A stretch of DNA of 64,000 nucleotides, taken from assembly GCF_024166365.1 (NCBI RefSeq), contig NC_064831.1, forward strand, positions 46,563,768-46,627,767, given 5' to 3'. The notes below the pieces were generated by a model. The model was not told the origin of the DNA. It ran no database searches and worked only from the letters and a program-made list of their open reading frames with translations. Made by a program: the position numbers and the translations under genes. Shown here piece after piece: positions 1 to 11,987 of the stretch; position 1 is the first letter of the stretch, and each line of letters begins with the position of its first letter. Source of the stretch: Elephas maximus indicus (taxonomy: Eukaryota > Chordata > Mammalia > Proboscidea > Elephantidae).

Positions 1-757
1 TAGTTTCTTGGGTTCAATTTTGTTTTTCTTATTTTTTAATAAATACATTTAAGTCTGTAAATTTTTCTTCAATTATAGCGTTAACTGTATTCTAGGACCT
101 CTGCTGATACGTGTTTCGTTCATGGCTATATAGTTATAAATACTTTGATTTTCACAGTGATTGTTTAGGAGTGTGTTTTTTAGATTGAAAATACATGGTT
201 CTTTTAGTTTCTTTTTTTTGTTATTTTAAAGTTAATTTTTAATTGCACTATGGTCAGGGAATGTATATGATATTTTTAATGTATTGAGTTTTTTGTGTGT
301 TCAAGTACATATTCAGTTTTTGTAAATATTCTTTGTATTCTTTGATAAACTCAACAAAATAGAAAGTGTATTTACTATTTGTTCACTATTAAGTCAAACT
401 AGTTAATTTTGTTGTTCATAACATCAGTATTTTCATCACTTTTCTATTAGCTATGTTGGTTTCTATTAAAAGGTATATTAAAATCATCCACTGTAATTAT
501 AGTTTTTTTTTAAGTATCTCATTATGATTATGTCATTTTTTGTTTGGAGGCTATATTGTTTGATTTATTAAAATCTTCTTAATGCATTATTCCTTTCACT
601 ATTGCATAGTGTCTATTATATCTTTTTTTCATTTATTTTCAAACTTTTTATGTCATTTAGTTTTAAGAGCATTCATTTTATACCCAGTCTGATAATTTCT
701 GCCTTGCAATAAGTGAGTTTAATTGATTTACATTTATTGTGATTACTAAATATTTGA

Positions 758-2466
758 TGAAGATGGAAGGAATACATAGAGTCACTATACCAAAAAGAAT
801 TAGTTGATGTTCAGCCATCTTAGGAGGTAGCATATAATCAAGAATTGATGGTACTGAAGGGAGAAGTCCAAGCTCTACTGAAGGCAGTGGTGAAAAACAA
901 GGCCCCAGAATTGATGAAATACCATTTCAGATGTTTTAGCAAACAGATGCAATGCTGGAAGTACTCACTGGTCTATGACAAGAAATTCGGAAGACAGCTG
1001 CCTGGCCAAGTGACTGGAAGAGATCTACATGTGTGCCCATTCCAAAGAAAGGGGATCCAACAAAATGTGGAAATGGTTGAATAATATTATTAATATCACA
1101 TTAAGTAAAATTTTACAAAAGATAATTTAAGAATGGTTGCAGCAGTACATCGACAGGGAACTGCCAGAAATTCAAGGCAGATTCAGAAGAGGACGTGGAA
1201 CCAGGGTTGTCATTGCTGATGTCAGATGGATCTTGGCTGAAAGCAGAGAATACCAGAAAGATGATTACCTGTGTTTTATTGACTATACAAAGGCATTTCG
1301 ACTGTGTAATCATAACAAATTATGGATAACATTGAGAAGAATGGGAGTTCCAGAACACTTAACTATGCTCATGCAGAGCCTGTACATACACCAAGAGGCA
1401 GTTGTTTGAACAGAACAAGGGGTTACTACATGGCTTAAAATTGGGAAAGGTGTACATCGGGGTTGTATCTTTTCACTACACTTATTCAGTCTGTATGCTG
1501 AGCAAATAATCCAAGAAGCTGCACTATACGAAGAACACCACAACCGGATTGGAAGAAGACTTATTAACAACCTGCGATATGCAGATGCCACAACCTTGAT
1601 TGCTGAAAGTGAAGAGGACTTGAAGCACTTACTGGTGAAGATCAAAGACCAAAGCCTTCAGTATGGATTACACCTCAACATAAAGAGAACAAAAATCCTC
1701 ACAACTGGACCAATAACATACATCATGATAAGTGGAGAAAAGATTGAAGTTGGCAAGGATTTCATTTTACTTGGATCCACAATCAACGCCGATGGAAGCA
1801 GCAGTCAAGAAATCAAACAATGTATTGCATTGGTCAAATCTGCAACAAAAGACCTCTTTCGAGTGTGAAAAAGCAAAGATGTCACATTGAGGAGTAAGGT
1901 GCACCTGACCCAAGCCATGGTATTTTTAACTGCCTCATATACATCATATACATAAGCTCAACAATGAATAAGGAAGACAGAAGAAGAATTGATTTCTTTG
2001 AATTGTGGTGTTGGCGAAGAATATTGAATATACCGTGGACTGCCAGAAGAATGAACAAATGTGTCCCTGAAAAAATACAGCTAGAATGCTCCTTCGAAGC
2101 AACAGTGGCAAGACTTCTCACATACTTTGGATATGTTATCAGGAAGGACCAGTCCCTGGAGAAGGATATCATGCCTGGTAAAGTAGAGGCTGCAACAGTG
2201 GGCTCAAGCATAACAAGGATTATGTGAGGACAGCGCAGGACCCGAAGTGTTTCATTCTGTTGTGCATAGGATCTCTATGAGTTGGAACTGACTCAATGGC
2301 ACCTAACAACAAAGTGGAGATAGATTGACACAGTGCCTGCAACAATGGGCTCAAACATAGCAGTGATTGTGAGGATGCCAAAGGATTGGGCAATGTTTCA
2401 TTCTGTTACGTGGGGTCACTCTGAGTGGGAACCGACTCAACGGCACCTAACAATATAACAACAAGA
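758..2466 (+). mobile_element. RTE (BovB-like) LINE, 5'-truncated, disabled
   Basis: Non-LTR retrotransposon flanked by a perfect 10-base target duplication, aaatatttga, at 748-757 and 2467-2476. Translated fragments cover the RT and C-terminal parts: FIDYTKAF, then NLRYADATTLIAES at about 1567, then a C-terminal region with LLTYFGYVIRKDQSLEKDI. The catalytic YADD box reads YADA, and several frameshifts break the frame. The 3' end occurs twice, at 2186-2313 and 2314-2465, ending in an AAC-rich tail. Inserted into the ancient L1. Confidence 0.85.
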
Positions 2467-3126
2467 AAATATTTGAAGTTGTTTGTCTATCTAATCTTGT
2501 GTTTTCTGCTTACTATAGCTTTATTTTGCTTTGTTCTTTTGTCTTCTGTTGGATTAAATGAGTTTTATTATGTTTTTTTATTTCATTAGTTTGGAGGGAC
2601 CTTAGAATGCTTTAACTTGGCTTTCCCTTATCTTTCAAGTTAAATGGTACTTTATGTCTTCTTTGTTTTGAGCAACCCTCCTCCTCAGTTTATCGTCAAT
2701 GTTATTTTTATAGTCTGTACTATTTTAGATTTACAGTCGTGTTTTCTAATTTCTTTCCTCATCATTTATTATTTTTTTTTCCAGATTCATTTTCTCATTA
2801 CTGAAGTGTAGACCCTTAAGTACTTAGTTCAATGAAAATCTGAACCTTATGCTCTTTGGTCTTTTCTGAAAGTTGTGTTACTTTGCACTTACATTCTTCA
2901 ATGACAGTTTAGCTGAACATAGAATTCTAGATGGCCATTTTTTCCCCTTAGCCCACTGAACATGCCATTTCCTTGCCTATTGAAATCTAAGATGTTGATA
3001 AGCCATCTGCTGTTAGCTTTTTAGGTAACCACGCTGGTAGGTGATTTTTCTTCTCTTTTAAATAATCTCTTTGGTAGGTTAAAGAGTATTTTCTTTGTCT
3101 TTGAAGTTTTGCAGATCCACTATGTG

Positions 3127-3293
3127 TAAAAAAACCAAACCAAACCTGTTGCGTTTGGGTCAATTCCTACTCATAGTGACCCTATAGGACAGAGAACTGT
3201 CCCATAGGGTTTCCAAGGAGCACCTGGTAGATTCGAACTGCTGACCTTTTGGTTAGCAGCTGCACTCTTAACCACTGTGCCAACAGGGTTTCC
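3127..3293 (-). mobile_element. Afrotherian tRNA-derived SINE
   Basis: Reverse complement of the window's recurrent SINE. The A-rich aaaccaaacc tail end comes first, then the gtgaccctataggac 3' module, then the tRNA-like head with the B-box complement attcgaactgctgacc. Clear target duplications were not found. Confidence 0.85.
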
Positions 3294-3445
3294 ATGATAT
3301 GTACAAGTGTGGATTTTTTTTTTTTTTCCTTTATTTTGCTTGGGATCCATGTCTTCAATTCTGGAAAATTCTCTGCTATTATCTCTTCATATTTTGACTT
3401 TTTCTGCTTTCTGGGATTTTCTTCTGCAGCTTCTATTAGACAGTA

Positions 3446-3643
3446 CCCATACCAGTTGCCACTGAGTCAATTCTGACTCACCGTGACCCTATAGGACAGA
3501 GTAGAGCTGCCCCATAGTGCTTCCAAGGCTGTGATCTTTATCGAACCAGACTGCCACATCTTTTCCTGAGGAGAGGCTGGTGGGTTCGAACTGCTGACCT
3601 TTAGTTAGCAGTTGAGCACTTGCCACTTGTGCCACCAGGGCTG
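3446..3643 (-). mobile_element. Afrotherian tRNA-derived SINE with target duplications
   Basis: Antisense copy bounded by 16-base duplications differing at one position, cttctattagacagta (3430-3445) and the matching copy at 3644-3659. Longer form with the middle segment around atctttatcgaaccagactg. Confidence 0.9.
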
Positions 3644-3777
3644 CTTCTGTTAGACAGTAGGTAGATAATAAAGCTGTCATACAGTTTGTTTTAAATGAGT
3701 ATTATCTTTTTTTTTTAAATCTCTTTATCTTTCTATCTGACTTTGTAGATGATTTCTTCATATCTGTGGTCTGATTC

Positions 3778-3806
3778 AAGGAGCCCTGGTGATGTGGTGG
3801 TTAAAG
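3778..3806 (+). repeat. SINE head fragment
   Basis: Only the first about 30 bases of the SINE (ggagccctggtgatgtggtg) are present, followed by unrelated sequence. Confidence 0.5.
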
Positions 3807-4129
3807 CTGCCTCTGCTGGTTCTCCCATGGTTTGGTGATTTGTTTCTTTATGTAATTTGTTTTCTTTGTGAGGTCATCTTTAGCAGAGTTTGCTTTCTGA
3901 GAGAATGCCATATATATTCTAGATGAGTAAATGGCCCTGTGGGGCAGTTTTGAGTTTACTAGTTTTACAGAGTTTTCACACACCAGCTTTCTATATTAAA
4001 ATTTGGACACAGCATCCCTATTCCAAGCAGGTTGTATGAACTGGAAGTCACGACTGTGTGTTCCAGCTACACGAGCATCTTCTCCACTTACGGCCCTCAC
4101 TTCATTTCCGCTCGCTTAAGGTTACGTAG

Positions 4130-4331
4130 GGTCCCTGTGTGGTGCAAACAGTTAAGCACTCGACTACTAGCAGAAAGGTTGGCGGTTTGAACCCACCCAG
4201 GGATGCCTCAGAAAACAGGTCCGGCTATCTGCTTCCAAATGGTCACAGCCTTGAAACCATATGCAGAATTTCTACTCTGCACACATGAGGTCATCATGAG
4301 TTGGAATCAATTCGAGGGCAACTAACAACAG
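4130..4331 (+). mobile_element. Afrotherian tRNA-derived SINE, diverged
   Basis: Sense copy from the tRNA-like head (gggtccctgtgtggtgcaaa) through the middle segment to an RTE-like tail ending gcaactaacaaca. More diverged than most copies here, so probably older. Confidence 0.75.
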
Positions 4332-4612
4332 AGTTAGTGGGAGAGTTTTTGTAGTCTGTGTTTCACAAATGGGGCAACCCCTCCTGACTCCTACACAGGC
4401 CTCAGCTTATAGCTGTGAGCTGTTTTGGCTTCTGTTCCTGTTTACTGCTTTCACTTTGAGTTGCTGCTTTATTCTTAGCATCAGGGGATTTCCCTTGCCT
4501 GAGTTTGAGTTGGCAGTTTCTCATTTGTTACATTCTATCCAGCATTTTTATGGGTTTGGAGCAGAACAGTAGTCTTCGGAGTCATCTCAGTCTACTATAC
4601 TGACCAGAAGTT

Positions 4613-4849
4613 CTATGTAAATTCTCATGATTCTTGTTAGGGAAATGTAAAAAATGACATAATGGTCCCATAAATGCTACTCTTGGTGTTTATCATATTA
4701 TTCTTTTGACTAGATCATCCTAAGATAAAAATAGCTCTTAAAGCTTCACCCTGTTTCAAAAAGTGTTATGACACAGATTTTTTTATTCGGGGTGGAGGAT
4801 GCCAGTGGTCTATGTTACTCTGAATCACATATCTAAGAAAAACAAACAA
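4613..4849. other. Intron sequence, nothing recognised
   Basis: AT-rich non-repetitive-looking stretch between the ancient L1 and the full-length L1. No exon or element seen. Confidence 0.4.
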
Positions 4850-5782
4850 GATATCTCATTTTTTTTTAATTAATTTTTATTAAGCTTCAAGTGAACATTT
4901 ACCATTCCAATCAGTCTGTCACATGTAGGTTTACATACATCTTACTCCCTTCTCCCACTTGCTCTCCCCTTATTGAGTCAGCCCTTTCAGTCTCTCGTTT
5001 CGTGCCAATTTTGCCGTCTTCCCTCTCTCTCTATCTTCCCATCCCCCCTCCAGTCAAGAGTTGCCAACACACTCTCCAGTGTCCACCTGATTTAATTAGC
5101 TCACTCTTCATCAGCCTCTCTCTCCCCCCCGCTGACCAGTCCTTTTCATGCCTGATGATTTGTCTTCGGGGATGGTTCCTGTCCTGTGCCATCAGAGGGT
5201 CTGGGGAGCATTGCCTCCGGGATTCCTCTGGTCGCAGTCATACCATTAAGTATGGTCTTTTTATGAGAATTTGGGGTCTGTATCCCATTGGTCTCCTGCT
5301 CCCTCAGGAGTTATCTGTTGTGCTCCCTGACAGGGCAGACATCGATTGTGGCCGGGCACCAACTAGTTCTTCTGGTCTCAGGATAATGTAGGTCTCTGGT
5401 TCATGTGGCCCTTTCTGTCTCTTGGGTTCTTAGTTGTCGTGTGACCTTGGTGTTCTTCCTTTGCCTTTGCTCCAGGTGGGTTGAGACCAATTGATGTATC
5501 TTAGATGGCCGCTTGTTGGCATTTAGGACCCCAGACGCCACATTTCAAAGTAGGATGCAGAATGTTTCCATAATAGAATTATTTTGCCCATTGACTTAGA
5601 AGTCCCCTCAAACCATGTTCCCCAGACCCCAGCCCCTGCTCCGCTGACCTTTGAAGCTTTCATTTTATCCCGGAAACCTCTTTGCTTTTAGTCCAGTCCA
5701 ATTAGGCTGACCTTCCTTGTATTGAGTGTTGTCTTTCCCTTCACCCAAAGCAGTTCTTATCTAGTGATTGATCAATAAAAAA

Positions 5783-5807
5783 CCCTCTCCCTCCCTCCCT
5801 CCCCCCT
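5783..5807 (-). other. Potential G-quadruplex in the L1 3' UTR
   Basis: C runs on the + strand correspond to repeated GGG/GGGA blocks on the L1 sense strand. The sister copy at 26537-26565 has the same block. Confidence 0.6.
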
Positions 5808-5859
5808 TTGTAACCACAAAAGTATGTGTTCTTCTCCGTTTTTTCTATTTCTCAAGATT

Positions 5860-8800
5860 TTATAATAGTGGTCTTATACAATATTTGTCCTTTTGCCTCT
5901 GACTCATTTCGCTCAGCATAATGCCTTCCAGATTCCTCCATGTTATGAAATGTTGCAGAGATTCGTCACTGTTCTTTATTGATGCGTAGTATTCCATTGT
6001 GTGAATATACCACAATTTATTTACCCATTCATCCGTTGACGGACATCTTGGTTGCTTCCAACTTTTTGCTATTGTAAACAGAGCTGCAATGAACATGGGT
6101 GTGCATATATCTGTTTGTGTGAAGGCTCTTGTATCTCTAGGGTATATTCCGAGGAGTGGGATTTCTGGGTTGTATGGCTTTTTTTTTTTATGGTAGTTCT
6201 ATTTCTAACTGTTTGAGATAACGCCAGATGGATTTCCAAAGTGGTTGTACCATTTTACAATCCCACCAGCAGTGTATGAGAGTTCCAATCTCTCCGCAGG
6301 CTCTCCAACATTGATTATTTTGTGTTTTTTGGATTAATGCCAGTCTAGTTGGTGTGAGATGGAATCTCATCGTAGTTTTAATTTGCATTTCTCTTAATGG
6401 CTAATGATTGGGAGCATTTTCTCATGTGTCTGTTGGCTGCCTGAATATCTTCTTTAGTGAAATGTGTGTTCATATCCTTTGCCCACTTCTTGATTGGGTT
6501 GTTTGTCTTTTTGTAGTTGAGTTTTGACAGAATAAAGTAGATTTTAGAGATCAGGCGCTGGTCTGAGATGTCATAGCTGAATATTCTTTCCCAGTCTGTA
6601 GGTGGTCTTTTTACTCTTTTGGTGAAGTCTTTAGACGAGCATAGCTGTTTGATTTTTAGGAGCTCCCAGTTATCTGGTTTCTCTTAATCATTTTTGGTAA
6701 TATTTTGTATTCTGTTTATGCCCTGTATTAGGGCTCCTAGGGTTGTCCCTATTTTTTCTTCCATGATCTTTATCGTTTTAGTCTTTATGTTTAGGTCTTT
6801 GATCCACTTGGAGTTAGTTTTTGTGCATGGTGTGAGGTATGGGTCCTCTTTCATTCTTTTGCAAATGGATATCCAGTTATGCCAGCACCATTTGTTAAAA
6901 AGACTATCATTTCCCCAATTGACTGACACTGGTCTTTTGTCAAATATCAGCTGCTCATACATGGATGGATTTATATCTGGGTTCTCAATTCTGTTCCATT
7001 GGTCTATGTGCCTGTTGTTGTACCAGTACCAGGCTGTTTTGACTACTGTAGCTGTATAATAGGTTCTGAAATCAGGTAGAGTGAGGCCTCCCACTTTCTT
7101 CTTCTTTTTCAGTAATGCTTTGCTTATCCGGGGGTTCTTTCCCTTCCATATGAAATTAGTGATTTGTTTCTCTATCCCCTTAAAATATGACATTGGTATT
7201 TGGATTGGAAGTGCATTATATGTATAGATGGCTTTTGGTAGAATAGACATTTTTTACTATGTTAAGTCTTCCTATCCATGAGCAGGGTATGTTTTTCCCC
7301 TTAAGTATGTCCTTTTGAATTTCTTGTAGCAGAGTTTTATAGTTTTCTTTGTATAGGTCTTTTACATCCTTGGTAAGATTTATTCCTAAATATTTTATCT
7401 TCTTGGGGGCTACTGTGAATGGTATTGATTTGGTTATTTCCTCTTCGGTGTTCTTTTTGTTGATGTAGAGGAATCCAAGTGATTTTTGTATGTTTATTTT
7501 ATAACCTGAGACTCTGCCAAACTCTTCTATTAGTTTCAGTAGTTTTCTGGAGGATTCCTTAGGGTTTTCCATGTATACGATCATGTCATCTGCAAATAGT
7601 GATAGCTTTACTTCCTCCTTGCCAATCTGGATACTCTTTATTTCTTTGTCTAGCCTAATTGCCCTGGCTAGGACTTCCAGCACGATGTTGAATGAGAGCA
7701 GTGATAAAGGGCATCCTTGTCTGGTTCCCGTTCTCAAGGGAAATGCTTTCAGGTTCTCTCCATTTAGAGTAATATTGGCTGTTGGCTTTGCACAGATGCC
7801 CTTTATTATGTTGAGGAATTTTCCTTCAATTCCTATTTTGGTAAGAGTTTTTATCATAAATGTGTGTTGAACTTTGTCAAATGCCTTTTCTGCATCTATT
7901 GATAAGATCAAGTGGTTTTTATCTTTTGTTTTATTTATGTGATGGATTACATTAATGGTTTTTCTGATATTAAACCAGCCTTGCATACCTGGTATAAATC
8001 CCACTTGATCAGGGTGAATTATTTTTTTGATGTGTTGTTGGATTCTATTGCCTAGAATTTTGTTGAGGATTTTTGCATCTATGTTCATGAGGGATATAGG
8101 TCTAAAATTTTCTTTTTTGGTAATGTCTTTACCTGGTTTTGGTATCAGGGAGATGGTAGCTTCATAGAATGAGTTGGGTAGTATTCCGTCTTTTTCTGTG
8201 CTTTGAAATACCTTCAATAGTAATGGTGTTAAGTCTTCTCTGAAGGTTTGGTAGAACTCTGCAGTGAAGCCGTCTGGGCCAGGACTTTTTTTTTGTTGGA
8301 AGTTTTTTGATTACCGTTTCAATCTCTTTTTTTGTTATGGGTCTATTTAGTTGTTCTACTTCTGAATGTGTTAGTTTAGGTAGGTAGTATTGTTCCAAGA
8401 ATTTATCCATTTCTTCTAGGTTTTCAAATTTGTTAGAGTACAATTTTACGTAGTAATCTGAAATGATTCTTTTAATTTCATTTGGCTCTGTTGTGATGTG
8501 GTCTTTCTCGTTTCTTATTCGGGTTATTTGTTTTCTTTCCTGTTTTTCTTTAGTCGGTCTAGCCAATGGTTTATCAATTTTGTTAATTTTTTCAAAGAAC
8601 CAGCTTTTGGCTTTGTTAATTCTTTCAATTGTTTTTCTGTTCTCTAATTCATTTAGTTCAGCTCTAATTTTTATTATTTGTTTTCTTCTGGTGCCTGATG
8701 GATTCTTTTGTTGCTCGCTTTCTATTTGTTCAAGTTGTAGGGACAGTTCTCTGATTTTGGCTCTTTCTTCTTTTTGTATGTGTGCATTTATCGATATAAA

Positions 8801-9684
8801 TTGGCCTCTGAGCACTGCTTTTGCTGTGTCCCAGAGGTTTTGATAGGAAGTATTTTCCTTCTCGTTGCTTTCTAAGAATTTCCTTATTCCCTCCTTGATG
8901 TCTTCTATCAGGAGGGTATTGTTCAGTTTCCAAGTATTTGATTTCTTTTCCCTAGTTTTTCTGTTATTGATTTGTAGCTTCATTGCCTTGTGGTCTGAGA
9001 AGATGCTTTGTAATATTTCGATGTTTTGGATTCTGCAAAGATTTGTTTTATGACATAATATGTGGTCTATTCTAGAGAATGTTCCATGTGCACTAGAAAA
9101 AAAAGTATATTTTGCAGCAGTTGGGTGGAGAGTTCTGTGTAAGTCAATGAGGTCAAGTTGGTTGATTGTTGTAAGTAGGTCTTCCGTGTCTCTATTGAGC
9201 TTCTTACTGATGTCCTGTCCTTCTCCGAAAGTGGTGTGTTGAAGTCTCCTACTATAAATGTGGAGGTGTCTATCTCACTTTTCAATTCTGTTAAAATTTG
9301 ATTTATGTATCTTGCAGCCCTGTCATTGGATGCGTAAATATTTAATATGGTTATGTCTTCCTGATCAATTGTCCCTTTTATCATTATATAGTGTCCTTCT
9401 TTATCCTTTGTGGAGGATTTAAGTCTAAAGTCTATTTTGTCAGAAATTAATATTGCTTCTCCTCTTCTTTTTTGCTGATTGTTTGCTTGATATATTTTTT
9501 TCCATCCTTTGAGTTTTAGTTTGTTTGTGTCTCTAAGTCTAAGGTGTGTCTCTTGTAGGCAGCATATAGATGGCTCGTGTTTCTTTATCCAGTCCGTGAC
9601 TCTCTGTCTCTTTATTGGTGCATTTAGTCCATTTACATTCAGCGTAATTATAGATAAATAAGTTTTTAGTGCTGTCATTTTCAT
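5860..9684 (-). pseudogene. L1 ORF2p (endonuclease and reverse transcriptase), disrupted
   Basis: Segments in order on the minus strand are: 9684-9067, endonuclease start, MKMTALKTYLSIITLNVNGL with QETH and VGDFN; 8983-8162, linker; 8217-7216, RT with RQGCPLS and SLFADDM; 7250-6684, thumb region; 6388-6188 and 6096-5860, cysteine-rich C terminus ending KDKYCIRPLL. Each step between segments is a frameshift or stop. The parts are highly recognisable, so the decay is recent. Confidence 0.9.
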
Positions 9685-10134
9685 GCCTTTTCATGTGTGT
9701 TGTTGGCCATTTCATTTTTCCACATGCTTTTTTGTGCTGAGACGTTTTTCTTAGTAGCTTGTGAGATCCTCATTTTCATTATGTTTAACTTTGTGTTTGT
9801 TGAGTCGTTACGTTTTTCTTGAGTTATGGAATTGATATTCCTTTTTGTGGTTACCTTATTATTTACCCCTATTTTTCTAAGTAAAAACCTAACTTGTATC
9901 CTTCTATATCGCCTTGTATCACTCTCCATCTGGCAGTTCAATGCCTCCTATATTTAGTCCCTCTTTTTGATTATTGTGATTGTTTATCTATTGATTTCCT
10001 GTTATGTGTATTATTTTGTTTATTTATTTTTTAGAATTAATCTTAATTTGTTTGTTTTTGTGCTTTCCCTATTTGAGTTGCGTTGATATCAGGACGTTGT
10101 GTTTTGTGACCTTGTATTGTGCTGGTACCTGATA

Positions 10135-10878
10135 TTATTGGTCATCAGGCCAGACAATTTCCTTTAGCATTTCTTGCAGTCTTGGTTTAGTTTTTGCAAA
10201 TTCTCTAAACTTGTGTTTATCTGTAAATATCTTAATTTCTCCTTCATATTTCAGAGAGAGTTTTGCTGGATATATGATCCTTGGCTGGCAGTTTTTCTCG
10301 TTCAGTGCTCTGTATACGTCGTCCCATTCCCTTCTTGCCTGCATGGTTTCTGCTGAGTAGTCTGAACTTATTCTTATTGATTCTCCCTTGAAGGAAACCT
10401 TTCTTTTCTCCCTGGCTGCTTTTGAAATTTTCTCTTTATCTTTGGTTTTGGCAAGTTTGATGATAATATGTCTTGGTGTTTTTCTTTTTGGATCAATCTT
10501 AAATGGGGTTCGATGAGCATGTTGGATAGATATCCTTTCGTCTTTCATGATGTCAGGGAAGTTTTGTGTCAGGAGTTCTTCAACTATTTTCTCTGTGTTT
10601 TCTGTCCCCCCTCCCTGTTCTGGGACTCCAATCACCCGCAGGTTATCCTTCTTGATAGAGTCCCACATAATTCTTAGGGTTTCTTCATTTTTTTTAATTC
10701 TTTTATCTGATTTTTTTTCAGCTATGTTGGTGTTGATTCCCTGGTCCTCCAGAAGTCCCAGTCTACATTCTAATTGCTCGAGTCTGCTCCTCTGACTTTC
10801 TATTGCGTTGTCCAATTCTGTAATTTTATTGTTAATCTTTTGGATTTCTACATGCTGTCTCTCTATGGATTCTTGCAA
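10135..10878 (-). pseudogene. L1 ORF1p, C-terminal two thirds open
   Basis: An open stretch of 248 codons including the stop, from coiled coil (QKINNKITELDNAIESQRSR) through the RNA-binding RRM and C-terminal domain (RVIGVPE near residue 80, HRTPFKIDP, ARREWDDVY). The reading frame upstream is lost at a stop near 10969, where one base seems missing from an A run. Another shift occurs near 11075, so the trimeric ORF1p could not be made whole. Confidence 0.85.
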
Positions 10879-11097
10879 CTTATTAATTTTTCCAGTATGT
10901 TCTTGAATAATCTTTTTGAGTTCTTCAATAGTTTTATCAGTGTGTTCCTTGGCTTTTCTGCAGTTATCCTAATTTCATTTGTGATATCTTTAAGCATTCT
11001 GTAAATTAGTTTTTTATATTCTGTATCTGGTAATTCCAGGATTGTATCTTCATTTGGGAAAGATTTTGATTCTTTGGGGGGTTGGAGAAGCTGTCAT

Positions 11098-11972
11098 GGT
11101 CTGTTTCTTTATGTGGTTTGATATGGACTGCTGTCTCCGAGCCATCACTGGGAAACTAGATTTTCCAGGTAATCAGCTAAAAAAAATGCAGTCAGATCCC
11201 TATCTGAATTCTCCCTCCGGCCCCGGGTATTCGGATGTTAGTGGATCTGCCTGGGGAGGGTGGGGGAGGGATCAGAGAGCTAGGAGTGTAGCACCACAGA
11301 ATATAGAGCTGATCCCCGCGTTCACGCTCCGCCCCCGTCCGCCAAAATCCGGGCGGGACGGCTCCCCAGTTGGGACGCTACTCTCACCGCTCCGAGACCA
11401 GTCACTTCCTTCCGGGGCTTCTCCCTCCGGTGCGCGGCACCACTCACGCGAACTGGGTGGGCATCTCTCGCACGAATGTGTGGGCCCCGGTCCGGGGTCG
11501 CTTTAGGGAAATATAGCTGACCCCCCGACTCCCGCCCCGCCCGCTTCCCGCCAAACTCCCGGCGGGACGGCTCCCCAGCTGGGACGCTGCTCTCCCCGCT
11601 CCAAGATCAGTCACTGCCTCCCGGGTGCTTCTCCCTCTGGCTGCGCCGCTACGCCGCCCGCGCCAACCAGCTAGACTCCCTCCCGGGATGGGTTCGGGGG
11701 GGTTGGGCTGGGCCCCTTGTCTGTGTCGTCTGCCCCCCTGGGCTCTGCCCCAGATGGGGCTCCAAAGGTCACCTGCCTGGTACGCTGGCTCCTAGTTCTG
11801 AAAACGGTCGCTGTCTGCCCATATTTGTTCGTTTTCCGTCTCTAAATCTGTGCTTGTTGTTCAGAGTTCGTAGATTGTTATGTATGTGTTCGATTCACTT
11901 GTTTTTCTGAGTCTTTGTTGCAAGAGGGATCCGCGGTAGCGTCCACCTAGTCCGCCATCTTGGCCCCGCCCC
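11098..11972 (-). promoter_or_regulatory. L1 5' UTR with two GC-rich monomer-like units
   Basis: The 5' end on the minus strand is ggggcggggccaagatggcg, the usual L1 start. Between about 11300 and 11700 a unit of about 209 bases occurs twice: atatagagctgatcc (11301) pairs with atatagctgacc (11511), and cgggacggctccccag (11354) with the copy at 11563. CpG density is far above the rest of the window. Inferred to be the internal L1 promoter; activity is unknown. Confidence 0.75.
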
Positions 11973-11987
11973 GATATCTCATTTTTT

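Larger units (their letters stand above)
1..4612 (-). mobile_element. Ancient antisense L1, split by later insertions
   Basis: AT-rich sequence resembling the reverse complement of L1 ORF2/ORF1, with typical phrases such as the attctgg-aaaattctctgc stretch near 3360 and the gcactatggtcaggga stretch near 245. It is interrupted by an RTE at 758-2466 and SINEs at 3127-3293, 3446-3643 and 4130-4331. The element's 5' end seems to lie near 4605. Highly diverged with no usable reading frame. The subfamily (L1M or HAL1-like) and exact limits are guesses. Confidence 0.6.
4865..11972 (-). mobile_element. Full-length L1 LINE, antisense, about 7.1 kb, coding parts broken
   Basis: Bounded by a perfect 15-base target duplication, gatatctcatttttt, at 4850-4864 and 11973-11987. 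On the minus strand it runs 5' UTR (about 11972-11098, CpG-rich), ORF1 (C-terminal 248 codons with stop open at 10135-10878), ORF2 (9684 to 5860) and a 3' UTR with a G-run block at 5783-5807 and poly(A) at 4865. ORF2 shows endonuclease motifs (NVNGLN, QETH, VGDFN) and RT FADDM. Frameshifts lie near 9225, 8288 and 7245, with stops near 6684 and 6188, so it cannot be autonomous. Completeness and an intact duplication suggest a young insertion. Confidence 0.95.

Noticed and set aside
4891..5391. 166-codon open frame on the + strand
   Set aside because: Lies antisense in an L1 3' UTR; the same frame appears in other copies (27379-26957 and 38832-38077 on the minus strand). No homology to a host protein.
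6684..9684. Reverse transcriptase genes as host genes or a retron-like system
   Set aside because: Motifs, order, poly(A), 3' UTR and target duplications identify L1 ORF2; all frames are broken.
11042..11506. 154-codon GC-rich open frame on the + strand
   Set aside because: It is antisense to the CpG-rich L1 5' UTR, where stop codons are rare; no start context or homology.
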